Shown here in pieces: positions 10,290-18,540 of a stretch of 64,000 bases of DNA. The notes beneath the pieces are model-generated. The model was not told where the DNA came from. It made no database searches and saw only the letters and a program-made list of their open reading frames with translations. Source of the DNA: Croceicoccus sp. Ery15 (GTDB lineage: Bacteria; Pseudomonadota; Alphaproteobacteria; Sphingomonadales; Sphingomonadaceae); the NCBI RefSeq assembly GCF_020985305.1, contig NZ_CP087588.1:2406501-2470500 (forward strand), read 5' to 3'. How positions within the stretch are numbered: the first letter of the stretch is position 1; every line of letters starts with the position of its first letter. The translations under genes and the position numbers were made by a program.

Positions 10290-10523
10290 ATGAAGACTTT
10301 CATCAAGAATTTCATCGCTGACGAATCGGGCGCTTCGGCTGCCGAATATGCTCTGATCATCGCCGTCGTCGGCGTTGGCATCGGTGCGGCTGCTCTGGTG
10401 CTGGGCACCAATGTTGAAACCGCAGTGGGTAATGCTGCGAACGATGTCTATAATTGCAACAAGTCGGATGCCGGTTCTAGCCTTGATGCTGGGTCTTACG
10501 ATCCTGATGCGGACATCTGCTAA
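10290..10523 (+). CDS. Flp family type IVb pilin
   Basis: This is the major pilin precursor of the Tad pilus. The 77-residue protein has a short basic leader, a prepilin-peptidase site after G14 in ADESGASAAEYALI, glutamate at +5 (E19) followed by tyrosine as in Flp pilins, and one hydrophobic helix. The tail after the helix is longer than in minimal Flp pilins, is acidic, and carries cysteines C56 and C77 that could pair. A strong terminator follows, so pilin can be expressed well above the assembly genes. CpaA, encoded at the end of the locus, is the likely processing peptidase. Confidence 0.93.
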   Translation: MKTFIKNFIADESGASAAEYALIIAVVGVGIGAAALVLGTNVETAVGNAANDVYNCNKSDAGSSLDAGSYDPDADIC

Positions 10524-10539
10524 TCCAGCTTAATGATTG

Positions 10540-10576
10540 AGCCCCGCACATCTTTAGTGATGGCGGGGCTTTTTTC
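10540..10576 (+). terminator. rho-independent terminator after the Flp pilin
   Basis: An 8-base stem AGCCCCGC (10540-10547) pairs with GCGGGGCT (10563-10570) across a 15-base loop, followed by a run of T residues. It lies between the pilin gene and cpaB and should limit read-through into the assembly operon. Confidence 0.88.
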
Positions 10577-10683
10577 TCTTCTCTCCCAATTCGGGACAGT
10601 AGGGACTCCTTCACTTTTTTCGGTTAACAGTGCGTGTTAGAGAGATGACAGATTAATTCGCGGCTAGGGGGGGCGCGAGGGGG

Positions 10684-11550
10684 ATGATAGGACGTAACTG
10701 GATATTCCTGCTGGTCGCGATCGGCCTGGGCCTGATCGCCGTGGTGCTCGCCAATTCCTATTTCACGGGAATTGAGAATGAGCAGGAACGGCTGGCCAAG
10801 CAGGACGAAGTGGCCCGCATCGTGGTCGCCACGCAGCCGATGGAATTCGGCACTGCCATCACGACCGAAAACACGCGCATGCAGAATTTTCCGGCCAATT
10901 CGGTGCCGACCGGTGCCTTTTTCTCAATCGAGGAGCTGGCGCAGGGCGGACAGGTCGCGATCCGCCCCATCGTTCCGGGCGAACCGATCCTTGCCGACAA
11001 GCTGAGCGGCCGCGCGGTGCTTTCCGCCAATCTGCCCGACGGGATGCGCGCCATCTCGTTCCCGGTCAACGCCACCACGCAGGTTTCGGGCTTTGTGCGC
11101 CCGGCCGATATCGTGGACGTGCTGATGACCCGCGGCGAGGGCGAGGACCGCATCGTCGAGGTGATCATGGAGAGCGTTCAGGTTCTGGCCGTCGATCAGG
11201 TGGCCAGCGAGAATGCGACCGAACCCGGCGTCGGCGGCAATGTGACCGTCATGGTCGACCAATATGACGCGCAAAAGCTGACGCTTGCCCGCCAGCTGGG
11301 GCAGTTGAGCCTTGCCCTGCGCAATGTCGAAAATCAGGAGCCGGGACCCGGCGTCGCCGTTTCGGCGCGCGACATCGGCAGCGGCTATCGCGCGCCGGTT
11401 CGCGCAGCCTATGTCGATGCGCCTGCCGGACCTGCGCCGCGTGGTCCGGCTGCCGCCGCGGCACCGGCCCGTCCCGCAGGCCCCACCATGTCGGTGGTGC
11501 GCGGGACAGAGCAATCGAGCTATTCCATCGGCCAGCTTGGGGGGAGCTGA
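10684..11550 (+). CDS. cpaB: Flp pilus assembly protein CpaB
   Basis: This 288-residue periplasmic/inner-membrane protein has an N-terminal signal anchor (WIFLLVAIGLGLIAVVLANS) and a SAF domain in the first half (VVATQPMEFGTAITTENTRM onward), then an alanine- and proline-rich tail. CpaB/RcpC proteins associate with the secretin of the Tad system. It heads the assembly operon, with cpaC four bases downstream. A new promoter probably lies in the 100-base gap after the pilin terminator, where a small dyad TAACA-N5-TGTTA sits at 10625-10639. Confidence 0.93.
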   Translation: MIGRNWIFLLVAIGLGLIAVVLANSYFTGIENEQERLAKQDEVARIVVATQPMEFGTAITTENTRMQNFPANSVPTGAFFSIEELAQGGQVAIRPIVPGEPILADKLSGRAVLSANLPDGMRAISFPVNATTQVSGFVRPADIVDVLMTRGEGEDRIVEVIMESVQVLAVDQVASENATEPGVGGNVTVMVDQYDAQKLTLARQLGQLSLALRNVENQEPGPGVAVSARDIGSGYRAPVRAAYVDAPAGPAPRGPAAAAAPARPAGPTMSVVRGTEQSSYSIGQLGGS

Positions 11551-11554
11551 TCTC

Positions 11555-12907
11555 ATGCGCAAGAAAAGCATAATCGCCGCATTCGCGCTCGCCACAACGC
11601 TGCCTTTCGCAGCGCCGGCCATGGCGCAGGATTACGGGCTGCACGCCGGCGGGCTGGAAGTGCCCATCAATAAAAGCCAGGTCGTCACCAGCGACCGCGC
11701 CATCAGCCGCGCCATGGTCGGCAATGCCGAGATTGCGGATGTTCTGCCAATCTCGGACCGGTCGATCTATGTGCTGGGCAAGGCGCCGGGCACGACCAGC
11801 CTGACCCTGTATGACCGCAGCAATCAGGTTATCGCCGTGATGGATGTAACCGTCGGCCCCGACGTCGACGGCATCCGCAGCGAACTGGCCGCCCTGCTTC
11901 CCGGAGAGGATGTGACCGCGCGGCTTTCCGCAGGGTCGGTGATCCTGTCGGGTTTTGTCAGCGACGCAGGGGCCGCCAGCCGCGCTTCGCGTATTGCCGA
12001 GGCTTTCGCGGGCGACAAGGTGGTGAACCTGCTGTCGGTAGGCGGCAGCCAGCAAGTGATGCTGGAAGTGCGCTTTGCCGAAGTGAACCGGACCGTCGGC
12101 AGCCAGTTCGGCGTGCGCAGTTCGGGCATCAGCAATGACGGCGATTTCGGTTTCGCCATCGGCGGTGCTTCAGCGCCATCGAGTGCATTCGGTGTTATCG
12201 GCACTCTGTTCAATCTGGGCGACGTGAATATCGAGGCCTATCTCGATACGCTGGAAGGCAAGGGCATGGCCAAGACTCTGGCCGAGCCGACGCTGGTCGC
12301 GCTTTCGGGTGAGCCTGCCTCGTTCCTGGCGGGCGGCGAATTCCCGATCCCCGTCGCGGGCGGCGCAGGCGGCAATGCCGATGCGATCACCGTGACGTTC
12401 AAGACGTTCGGTGTCAGCCTTGCTTTCACCCCGACCGTGCTGGGCAATAATGTGATCAACCTGCTGGTGGAGCCGGAGGTGAGTTCGCTCGACCCGTCGG
12501 CATCGGTGACCGTGAACGACATTTCGGTCCCCGGTCTGCAGACGCGCCGCGCCAGCACCACGCTGGAACTGCGCGACGGCGAAAGCTTTGCGATCGCGGG
12601 CCTGTTGCGAGAGGATATGAGCACGACGGTATCGCAGATGCCGCTGCTGGGTTCGATCCCGATCCTTGGGTCGCTGTTCCGTTCGACCGAATATCAAAAG
12701 GGCCAGACGGAACTGCTGATCGTTGTGACGCCGCGCCTCGTCAAGCCGATCCGGCCCGGTTACGTGAACCTGCCGACCGATCGGGTCGAAGATCCCGATC
12801 CGCTCGACGTGCATCTGGTGGGTGACGATTACCAGCCCGTCCCGCTGGCGCCAGCCGCGCCCGCGGCGGCCGCCACCGTTCAGGAGGTTCCCGACTATGA
12901 ATATTAA
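11555..12907 (+). CDS. cpaC: Tad pilus secretin CpaC/RcpA
   Basis: This is the outer-membrane secretin of the Tad pilus, 450 residues with a cleavable signal peptide ending AAPAMAQ. The N-terminal region holds a pilus/BON-like domain (MVGNAEIADVLPISDRSIYV). The C-terminal secretin domain contains SQMPLLGSIPILGSLFRSTE and TELLIVVTPRLVKPI, both diagnostic. The frame is open upstream to 11312 inside cpaB, but the signal peptide fixes the start at 11555. Its last codons overlap the start of the small lipoprotein gene. Confidence 0.95.
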   Translation: MRKKSIIAAFALATTLPFAAPAMAQDYGLHAGGLEVPINKSQVVTSDRAISRAMVGNAEIADVLPISDRSIYVLGKAPGTTSLTLYDRSNQVIAVMDVTVGPDVDGIRSELAALLPGEDVTARLSAGSVILSGFVSDAGAASRASRIAEAFAGDKVVNLLSVGGSQQVMLEVRFAEVNRTVGSQFGVRSSGISNDGDFGFAIGGASAPSSAFGVIGTLFNLGDVNIEAYLDTLEGKGMAKTLAEPTLVALSGEPASFLAGGEFPIPVAGGAGGNADAITVTFKTFGVSLAFTPTVLGNNVINLLVEPEVSSLDPSASVTVNDISVPGLQTRRASTTLELRDGESFAIAGLLREDMSTTVSQMPLLGSIPILGSLFRSTEYQKGQTELLIVVTPRLVKPIRPGYVNLPTDRVEDPDPLDVHLVGDDYQPVPLAPAAPAAAATVQEVPDYEY

Positions 12908-13181
12908 GCTTCTGATCCTTCCTGCGGCAGCGGCATTGACCGGCGGCTGTTCCTATTACGGTAGCCAGGAAGCGGGGCCGTTCGATCCGGCAGCATTCGG
13001 TGAAGCCAACCGGCAGGCCTATGCCGCGATGATCGTCAATCCCGATCCGGTCTATGAAGAGGATATGACATATTCTGCCGAGATCGCGAACGAGGCGGTC
13101 GAAGCCTATCGCGCGGGCGAGGTTGAAGAGCCCGAGGCGCAGACGGGCGGCAGCTTGCAAGGTTTGAGCGGCGGCACCTGA
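12897..13181 (+). CDS. small lipoprotein in the CpaD position of the tad operon
   Basis: This 94-residue protein has a lipoprotein signal with lipobox LTGGC (C18) and an otherwise acidic, alanine-rich body with no domain I recognise. A good ribosome site AGGAGG lies at 12882-12887, and the gene begins inside the end of cpaC in another frame. In cpa operons the gene after the secretin is usually cpaD, a lipoprotein of about 200 residues. This product is less than half that length, so it may be a reduced CpaD or an unrelated lipoprotein that replaces it. Confidence 0.75.
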   Translation: MNIKLLILPAAAALTGGCSYYGSQEAGPFDPAAFGEANRQAYAAMIVNPDPVYEEDMTYSAEIANEAVEAYRAGEVEEPEAQTGGSLQGLSGGT

Positions 13182-13213
13182 TCCGCTGAGCATTTTAACA
13201 GGTGGCGAAAAGG

Positions 13214-14806
13214 ATGCAGGGGAGTATTCGCAGATTCGCAAGCGATGAGAGCGGCGCGGTAGCCGGCATTTACGCTGTCGCGCTGATCGGGCTGATCGCT
13301 ATTGGCGGCGTGGGTTTCGATTATGCGCGCATGGCGGGCATGGATTCCGAACTGCAAAACGCGGCGGATCAGGCGGCCCTTGCGGCGGCGACGCAGCTGG
13401 ATGGTCAGAACGAAGCATGCTCAAGGGCCGATGAAGCTGCTATCGGCCTCCTGACCAATATCACTCTTTTGTCGAACGACGGATCCGGCAATCTGGTGAC
13501 CGTTAATGCGGGTGAGGCGGCGGCGACTGGCAGCGATCAATGTGGCGACCGCACGTACATCGCTTTTTACAGCGCATATGATAATCCAGGATCCTTCACG
13601 GTTTCCGGGTCGGATGAAACCAGCAAGATAGTGAAGGTTACTGTCGATACACGCACGGCGCGTTACGCATTCACGCCCATAGTCGGCGCAATCTTCTCAA
13701 CCATGTCTGCAAGGGCAGTAGCCAGTCTGGGCTCGTCCGTCTGCAACACGCCGCCCGTTATGATCTGCAATCCGGCGGAAAGCACCGATCCGAATTTTGA
13801 CGGTCTTTACAAGGGAAAAGGTGTGCGTCTCGTTTCCGTCGGCGGCGGGGGAGGCGGCTGGGTGCCGGGTAACTTCGGATATTTAAGGACCGGCAACGGC
13901 AATGGCGCGAATGCCTTGCGGGCCGCATTGGGCTGGAACACGCCGCCCGGCGAATGCATCGAGACGACGGGGGTGGATACCAAGCCCGGGGCGAACACTT
14001 CGGTTACCGATGCGATCAATACGCGATTCGATATCTATGATCAGGGGCAGAATTGTCCAAGCGGCGGGGTATGTTCGCCGTCGGTAAACGCAGTGAAAGA
14101 CCTGATCAAAAAGAATGGCACGACAGGAAACGCCTGTTCGCTGGGTTCGCAGGGTTGGGATCTAGCGCCCGAAGCGGATCAGTATCTGCCCGCGTCGGTT
14201 ACTCCTTTGACGTCCGGATCGACCATGCCGAAGGTGATGGGGTATCCCCGCGACATTTGCCATGCGGTGGCAGATTCAACCGGCGGGCATTGCACTTCTC
14301 CGGTCGGGACCGGAACATGGGATCGCAATGCTTATTTCAAAGTGAATTATCCCAGCTGGGGCTGGGGCACGTGGCCAGCCAATACGGGGCTGCCTTCCAA
14401 TGCATCCCGTTACGATGTGTATCGCTGGGAAATGGACAATGCCGGCAACTCCGTCGTTGGTGAAACGGTATTGGGTTCCCGTTACGTCACCGGTAACGGC
14501 AATAACGCCCGTTACAGCCACGGCGCGGCACAATGTGCAACGCCGGTGACGCCAGGTGGGCTTGTAGCCGACCGGCGCAAGATTACCGTGGCAGTCATCA
14601 ATTGCGTGGCAGAAGGTGTGAACGGCAGTTCGACCAATGTGCCGGTGACCAAATGGATCGACGCCTTTCTTGTCGAGCCATCGGTCAATCGTCCGCGCAC
14701 GCATCAGGGCGACGTTTATATAGAGATTGTTGATGTCACCAAGCTAGGGGGCGGTGGCGAAGTGGGACAGGCTGTTCGCAAGGACAAGCCTTATCTGATC
14801 GAATGA
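13214..14806 (+). CDS. TadG-like minor pilin / pilus-assembly protein
   Basis: This 530-residue protein begins with a type IVb-like hydrophobic N-terminal segment (DESGAVAGIYAVALIGLIAI) followed by GFDYARMAGMDSELQNAADQ, the typical TadG/Tad-domain start, and a long secreted portion rich in glycine, asparagine and cysteine. I chose the ATG at 14 codons' distance from the frame's GTG region because AGGTGG at 13200-13205 is correctly spaced from 13214; the GTG at 13202 overlaps that site. It ends in an ATGA overlap with the next TadE-like gene. Probably an envelope-anchored accessory protein of the pilus. Confidence 0.85.
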   Translation: MQGSIRRFASDESGAVAGIYAVALIGLIAIGGVGFDYARMAGMDSELQNAADQAALAAATQLDGQNEACSRADEAAIGLLTNITLLSNDGSGNLVTVNAGEAAATGSDQCGDRTYIAFYSAYDNPGSFTVSGSDETSKIVKVTVDTRTARYAFTPIVGAIFSTMSARAVASLGSSVCNTPPVMICNPAESTDPNFDGLYKGKGVRLVSVGGGGGGWVPGNFGYLRTGNGNGANALRAALGWNTPPGECIETTGVDTKPGANTSVTDAINTRFDIYDQGQNCPSGGVCSPSVNAVKDLIKKNGTTGNACSLGSQGWDLAPEADQYLPASVTPLTSGSTMPKVMGYPRDICHAVADSTGGHCTSPVGTGTWDRNAYFKVNYPSWGWGTWPANTGLPSNASRYDVYRWEMDNAGNSVVGETVLGSRYVTGNGNNARYSHGAAQCATPVTPGGLVADRRKITVAVINCVAEGVNGSSTNVPVTKWIDAFLVEPSVNRPRTHQGDVYIEIVDVTKLGGGGEVGQAVRKDKPYLIE

Positions 14807-15312
14807 TGCGCCGGATCCGAAATTTGCTGCGCGATCGTCGCGGCGTTGCCAGTGTCGAAATGGCGCTGATGACGCCAGTGGTCTTCGCGTTGATGTTCAC
14901 CTGTTTCGAAGGGGGGTATTACCTCTGGACCGAACACAAGGTGATCAAGGGCGTGCGGCAGGGGGCCCGCTATGCGGCGCGGCTGCCGTTCACCAGCTAT
15001 GATTGCGCGTCGACCGCGCCTACGGGAACGACCGATATCCCGCTCGACAATATCAAGAATGTCGTGCGTACCGGTCTGCCCAGCGGGCTGGCCTATCCCA
15101 AGGTGAAGGGTTGGACTAACGGCGATATCACCATTACCGTCAGCTGCGATTCCTCGACAACGACGGGCCTTTACAAGGACGTTACCGGCGGCGCGCCACG
15201 CGTGATGGTCAGCACGGTGGTCACCTATCCGGCAATTCTTGGTCTGCTGGGTTTTGATACCAGTAACGTAAAGGTTCGCGCGCAAGCGCAAGCAGCGGTG
15301 GCGGGCGTATGA
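14803..15312 (+). CDS. TadE-like pseudopilin
   Basis: This 169-residue protein has the TadE signature: a basic start, DRRGVASVEMALMTPVVFAL with the conserved glutamate after a short leader, a single transmembrane helix, and a secreted C-terminal domain. TadE-type pseudopilins are processed by the prepilin peptidase and are needed for Flp pilus assembly. It is joined by four-base overlaps to the genes on both sides (ATGA at 14803 and at 15309), so it is co-translated with them. Confidence 0.88.
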   Translation: MMRRIRNLLRDRRGVASVEMALMTPVVFALMFTCFEGGYYLWTEHKVIKGVRQGARYAARLPFTSYDCASTAPTGTTDIPLDNIKNVVRTGLPSGLAYPKVKGWTNGDITITVSCDSSTTTGLYKDVTGGAPRVMVSTVVTYPAILGLLGFDTSNVKVRAQAQAAVAGV

Positions 15313-15965
15313 ACCGGCCTGTTTTACTGCGCCGCCTTTATGCGGACAAAAGCGCTGCCTCGGCAGTCGAATTTGCGCTGGTCGTGCCGGTGATGATCCT
15401 GTTCCTGCTGGGCATCATCGATGTCGGCCGCTTTATCTGGAACACCAATGAAGTCGAAAAAGCCGTGCAGATCGGCACGCGCTGGGCGGTGGCGACCGAT
15501 ATTATTCCCGGTGACGACAATGCAAATGGCTTAAAGAACTATAGTTACGCGATAAACGGCGGCGTTCCGCAAGGACAGGTTGTACCGAAATCGCCTGTTT
15601 CGGGCAGTTCCGCATTCCCGGGTGTGGTTTGCACCAGCACAAACGCGGGAGCAGTTACCTGTACCTGCAAAGCAAGTTGTCCGTTCACTACGGCAACAAC
15701 AGGCGATTCTTTTGACACTCTGGTTGGAAGAATGAACCAGATTTATGCAGGAATCGCCCCCCAAAATGTTCAAGTGGATTATGACTGGTCCGGATTGGGA
15801 TACTCTGGAGATCCTAATGGATCGGATGTTGATCCCCTTGTAACAGTAACGGTTAAGGATGTGGCTTTCCGACCAATCTTCCTTGCAGGAATTTTTAACT
15901 TCGGTCTGCCAGACCTCAGCTACACGCTGACCATGGAAGATGGCGAAGGTAGTTTTTCGAATTAA
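15309..15965 (+). CDS. second TadE-like pseudopilin
   Basis: This 218-residue protein has the TadE N-terminus DKSAASAVEFALVVPVMILF with the conserved glutamate, one transmembrane helix, and a longer secreted domain with a cysteine-rich loop (VVCTSTNAGAVTCTCKASC). The DNA coding for the secreted part (about 15530-15900) is visibly more AT-rich and uses different codons from the genes around it, which suggests local exchange or relaxed selection. Together with the two preceding genes it forms a TadG-TadE-TadE set inside the pilus operon. Confidence 0.87.
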   Translation: MNRPVLLRRLYADKSAASAVEFALVVPVMILFLLGIIDVGRFIWNTNEVEKAVQIGTRWAVATDIIPGDDNANGLKNYSYAINGGVPQGQVVPKSPVSGSSAFPGVVCTSTNAGAVTCTCKASCPFTTATTGDSFDTLVGRMNQIYAGIAPQNVQVDYDWSGLGYSGDPNGSDVDPLVTVTVKDVAFRPIFLAGIFNFGLPDLSYTLTMEDGEGSFSN

Positions 15966-15976
15966 GGCTTTGGCAG

Positions 15977-17164
15977 ATGAGAAGTGAACTCAACATCGCA
16001 GGCAATAGCGGGACCGAACTGCCCATGAATGCTTTCGTCGTCGCAAGTCCGGCCCATATCGCACGTCTCGACGGGGCGGTCGGGGGCAACCGGGCAAGCA
16101 AGCTCAACACGATCGCACTCGATGCAGGTCAACCCGTTCCGAACAATGTGATGGACCAGGCCGAGATGCTGGTGCTGGAAATCGATCCCAACAGCGAAGC
16201 CTCGCTGTTGCGGATGGAGCAGGTGCGCCGCGAACGGCCCAATCTGCCGCTGCTAGCCGCTGTCGAGAACGCCGATCTGCGCCTTGTGCGCGCATTATTA
16301 CGTCAGGGCGTGGCCGATGTGGTCGCTCTGCCGTTCGATTTCGACGAATTATTCGCGCAGGTCATCGACGCTGCTGCCACCAATAGCCATTCGGCGGGCA
16401 TGGACCGGCTCGCGCCGATGGCGACCATGGTCCATGCCGTCGGCGGCATGGGGGCGACCACCATTCTGACCCATCTTGCATCGGCGATTGCCGATGACGG
16501 CGCGTGTGGTTCGCGCGTCTGCCTGATCGACCTCGACCTGCAATTTGGCGAGGTGGCGACGCAAATGGGTCTTACCCCGCAGAACAGCGTTTTGGACCTG
16601 CTGGAAGCGGGCGAACGGCTGGATGGCGACCTGATCCGCGATACTGCGGTGAAGACGAAATACGGCCATTACATCGTCGCGGCGCCCGCCCAGATCACGC
16701 CGCTGGAAGACGTGGACGTCGACCGCCTGCTGCGTATGCTCACGCTGGCGCGGCGCGAATATGATTATGTGCTGCTCGACTTGCCGGTGAACTGGACCAA
16801 CTGGTCGCTGTCCGCCGCGCTGGCCTGCACCGATATGCTGGTGCTGACCGATCAGAGCATCACCGGCCTGCGCCAGACCAAGCGCTGTCTTGAGCTGTTC
16901 GACATGATGGATGTGCCGCGCGACAATATGCGGCTGATCGTCAACCGGGCCGAGAAGAAGATGTTCCAGTCGATCGGCGTGCACGAAGTGTCGGACACGC
17001 TGCACCGCAATGTCGCCGCGACAATCGCGAAGGACAAGGCCGGACTCGATTCCGCGCAAGATCAGGGGATCCTGCTGGGTGAGATCAATAAGAAGGCGCC
17101 CTTCCTAAAGGATGTCGCCAAGCTGGCAGAGATGCTGTGCCAGCGTCATGGGGGTGAAGACTGA
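15977..17164 (+). CDS. cpaE: Tad pilus localisation ATPase CpaE/TadZ
   Basis: This 395-residue protein has an N-terminal receiver-like domain (about residues 15-135) and a C-terminal MinD/ParA-like P-loop domain. The Walker A region reads VGGMGATT (about residues 154-161) and lacks the signature lysine of MinD, as is common in CpaE proteins. In the family it marks the site of pilus assembly at the pole. Its stop overlaps the cpaF start by one base. An internal ATG at 16025 (MNAFVVASP) is an alternative start. Confidence 0.93.
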   Translation: MRSELNIAGNSGTELPMNAFVVASPAHIARLDGAVGGNRASKLNTIALDAGQPVPNNVMDQAEMLVLEIDPNSEASLLRMEQVRRERPNLPLLAAVENADLRLVRALLRQGVADVVALPFDFDELFAQVIDAAATNSHSAGMDRLAPMATMVHAVGGMGATTILTHLASAIADDGACGSRVCLIDLDLQFGEVATQMGLTPQNSVLDLLEAGERLDGDLIRDTAVKTKYGHYIVAAPAQITPLEDVDVDRLLRMLTLARREYDYVLLDLPVNWTNWSLSAALACTDMLVLTDQSITGLRQTKRCLELFDMMDVPRDNMRLIVNRAEKKMFQSIGVHEVSDTLHRNVAATIAKDKAGLDSAQDQGILLGEINKKAPFLKDVAKLAEMLCQRHGGED

Positions 17165-18540
17165 TGAAATGGTCGGTCAAGCGCGCGGAGCAATCCGTCC
17201 AGCCCGAGGGCGTGGTGTCGATGGCGGCGCTGCAAACGCTGGATGGCGAGCAGGACGAGTCGAAAAAGCGGGCGCTCGACCTCAAGGTTTCTATCCACCG
17301 GGCCTTGCTCGACAAGATCAACTTGTCCGCGCTGGAACAAATGCCGCGCGAGCAGATCCGGACCGAGATTTCCGAGATCATCGGCGAAATCCTGATGCAG
17401 CGGCAAGAGCCGCTCAACCGCACCGAACGCACCGCTCTGGTCGAGGATGTGCTCGACGAATTGCTCGGCCTCGGCCCGTTGGAGCCGTTGCTGCAGGATG
17501 ATTCGATTACCGATATTCTGGTGAACGGGCCCGAAATCGTTTTCGTGGAACGCAACGGCCTGTTGGAGCGAGCGCCGACCGAGTTCCAGAATGACAAGCA
17601 TCTGATGCGCATCATTCAGAAGATCGTCAGCGCGGTGGGCCGCCGCATCGACGAATCCTCGCCCTTCGTCGACGCGCGTCTGGCCGACGGTTCGCGCGTA
17701 AACGCCATCGTTTCGCCGCTGGCAGTCGACGGATCGCTGCTGTCCATTCGTAAATTCGCCAAAAAGCGTATCGGTATCGACCGGCTGATCGAACTGGGAT
17801 CGGTGCCCGAACCGATGGCTCATGTGATGCGCGCTGTGGTCGCATCGCGCCGCAACGTGCTGATCTCGGGCGGTACGGGTTCGGGCAAGACGACGCTGCT
17901 GAACGCCATGAGTTCTTATATCGATCCGCGCGAACGCATCGTCACGATCGAGGACTCGGCCGAACTTCAGCTGCAGCAGGAACATGTCGCCCGCCTCGAA
18001 ACGCGCCCCGCCAATGTCGAGGGCAAGGGCGAGGTGACCCAGCGCGAACTGGTCAAGAACGCGCTGCGCATGCGCCCCGACCGGATCATTGTGGGCGAGG
18101 TTCGCGCCGGTGAAGCGTTCGACATGTTGCAGGCGATGAACACCGGCCACGACGGGTCGATGACCACGGTGCACGCCAATACGCCGCGCGATGCGCTGTC
18201 GCGTCTGGAACAGATGATCGGGATGAGCGGGATCGACATGCCGCCACGCTCGGCGCGCGCGCAGATTGCATCGGCCATCAATGTCGTGGTGCAGGTCGGC
18301 CGTCTTGCCGACGGTCGCCGCCGCGTGCTCAGCCTGTCAGAACTGACCGGCATGGAGGGTGAGACGATCACCATGCAGGAAATCTATCGCTACAAGATCA
18401 CGGGCCGCGACGAGAATAACAATGTCATCGGCAAGTTCGAGGCGACGGGCATCCGGCCCAAGTTCCATGCCGATGCGCTGTCGGCGGGCATTAATCTTCA
18501 GCCCGAACTGTTCCGCCCCGACTTCGAGATGGGCTCATGA
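17164..18540 (+). CDS. cpaF: Tad pilus secretion ATPase CpaF/TadA
   Basis: This 458-residue type II/IV secretion ATPase powers Flp pilus extension. The Walker A motif SGGTGSGKTTLLNAM is near residues 234-248, preceded by the N-terminal domain with GPLEPLLQDDSITDILVNG and followed by a Walker B/aspartate-box region including MRPDRIIVGEVRAGEA and a histidine box MTTVHANTPRDALSRLEQM. It lies between cpaE (one-base overlap) and tadB (four-base overlap). Confidence 0.96.
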   Translation: MKWSVKRAEQSVQPEGVVSMAALQTLDGEQDESKKRALDLKVSIHRALLDKINLSALEQMPREQIRTEISEIIGEILMQRQEPLNRTERTALVEDVLDELLGLGPLEPLLQDDSITDILVNGPEIVFVERNGLLERAPTEFQNDKHLMRIIQKIVSAVGRRIDESSPFVDARLADGSRVNAIVSPLAVDGSLLSIRKFAKKRIGIDRLIELGSVPEPMAHVMRAVVASRRNVLISGGTGSGKTTLLNAMSSYIDPRERIVTIEDSAELQLQQEHVARLETRPANVEGKGEVTQRELVKNALRMRPDRIIVGEVRAGEAFDMLQAMNTGHDGSMTTVHANTPRDALSRLEQMIGMSGIDMPPRSARAQIASAINVVVQVGRLADGRRRVLSLSELTGMEGETITMQEIYRYKITGRDENNNVIGKFEATGIRPKFHADALSAGINLQPELFRPDFEMGS

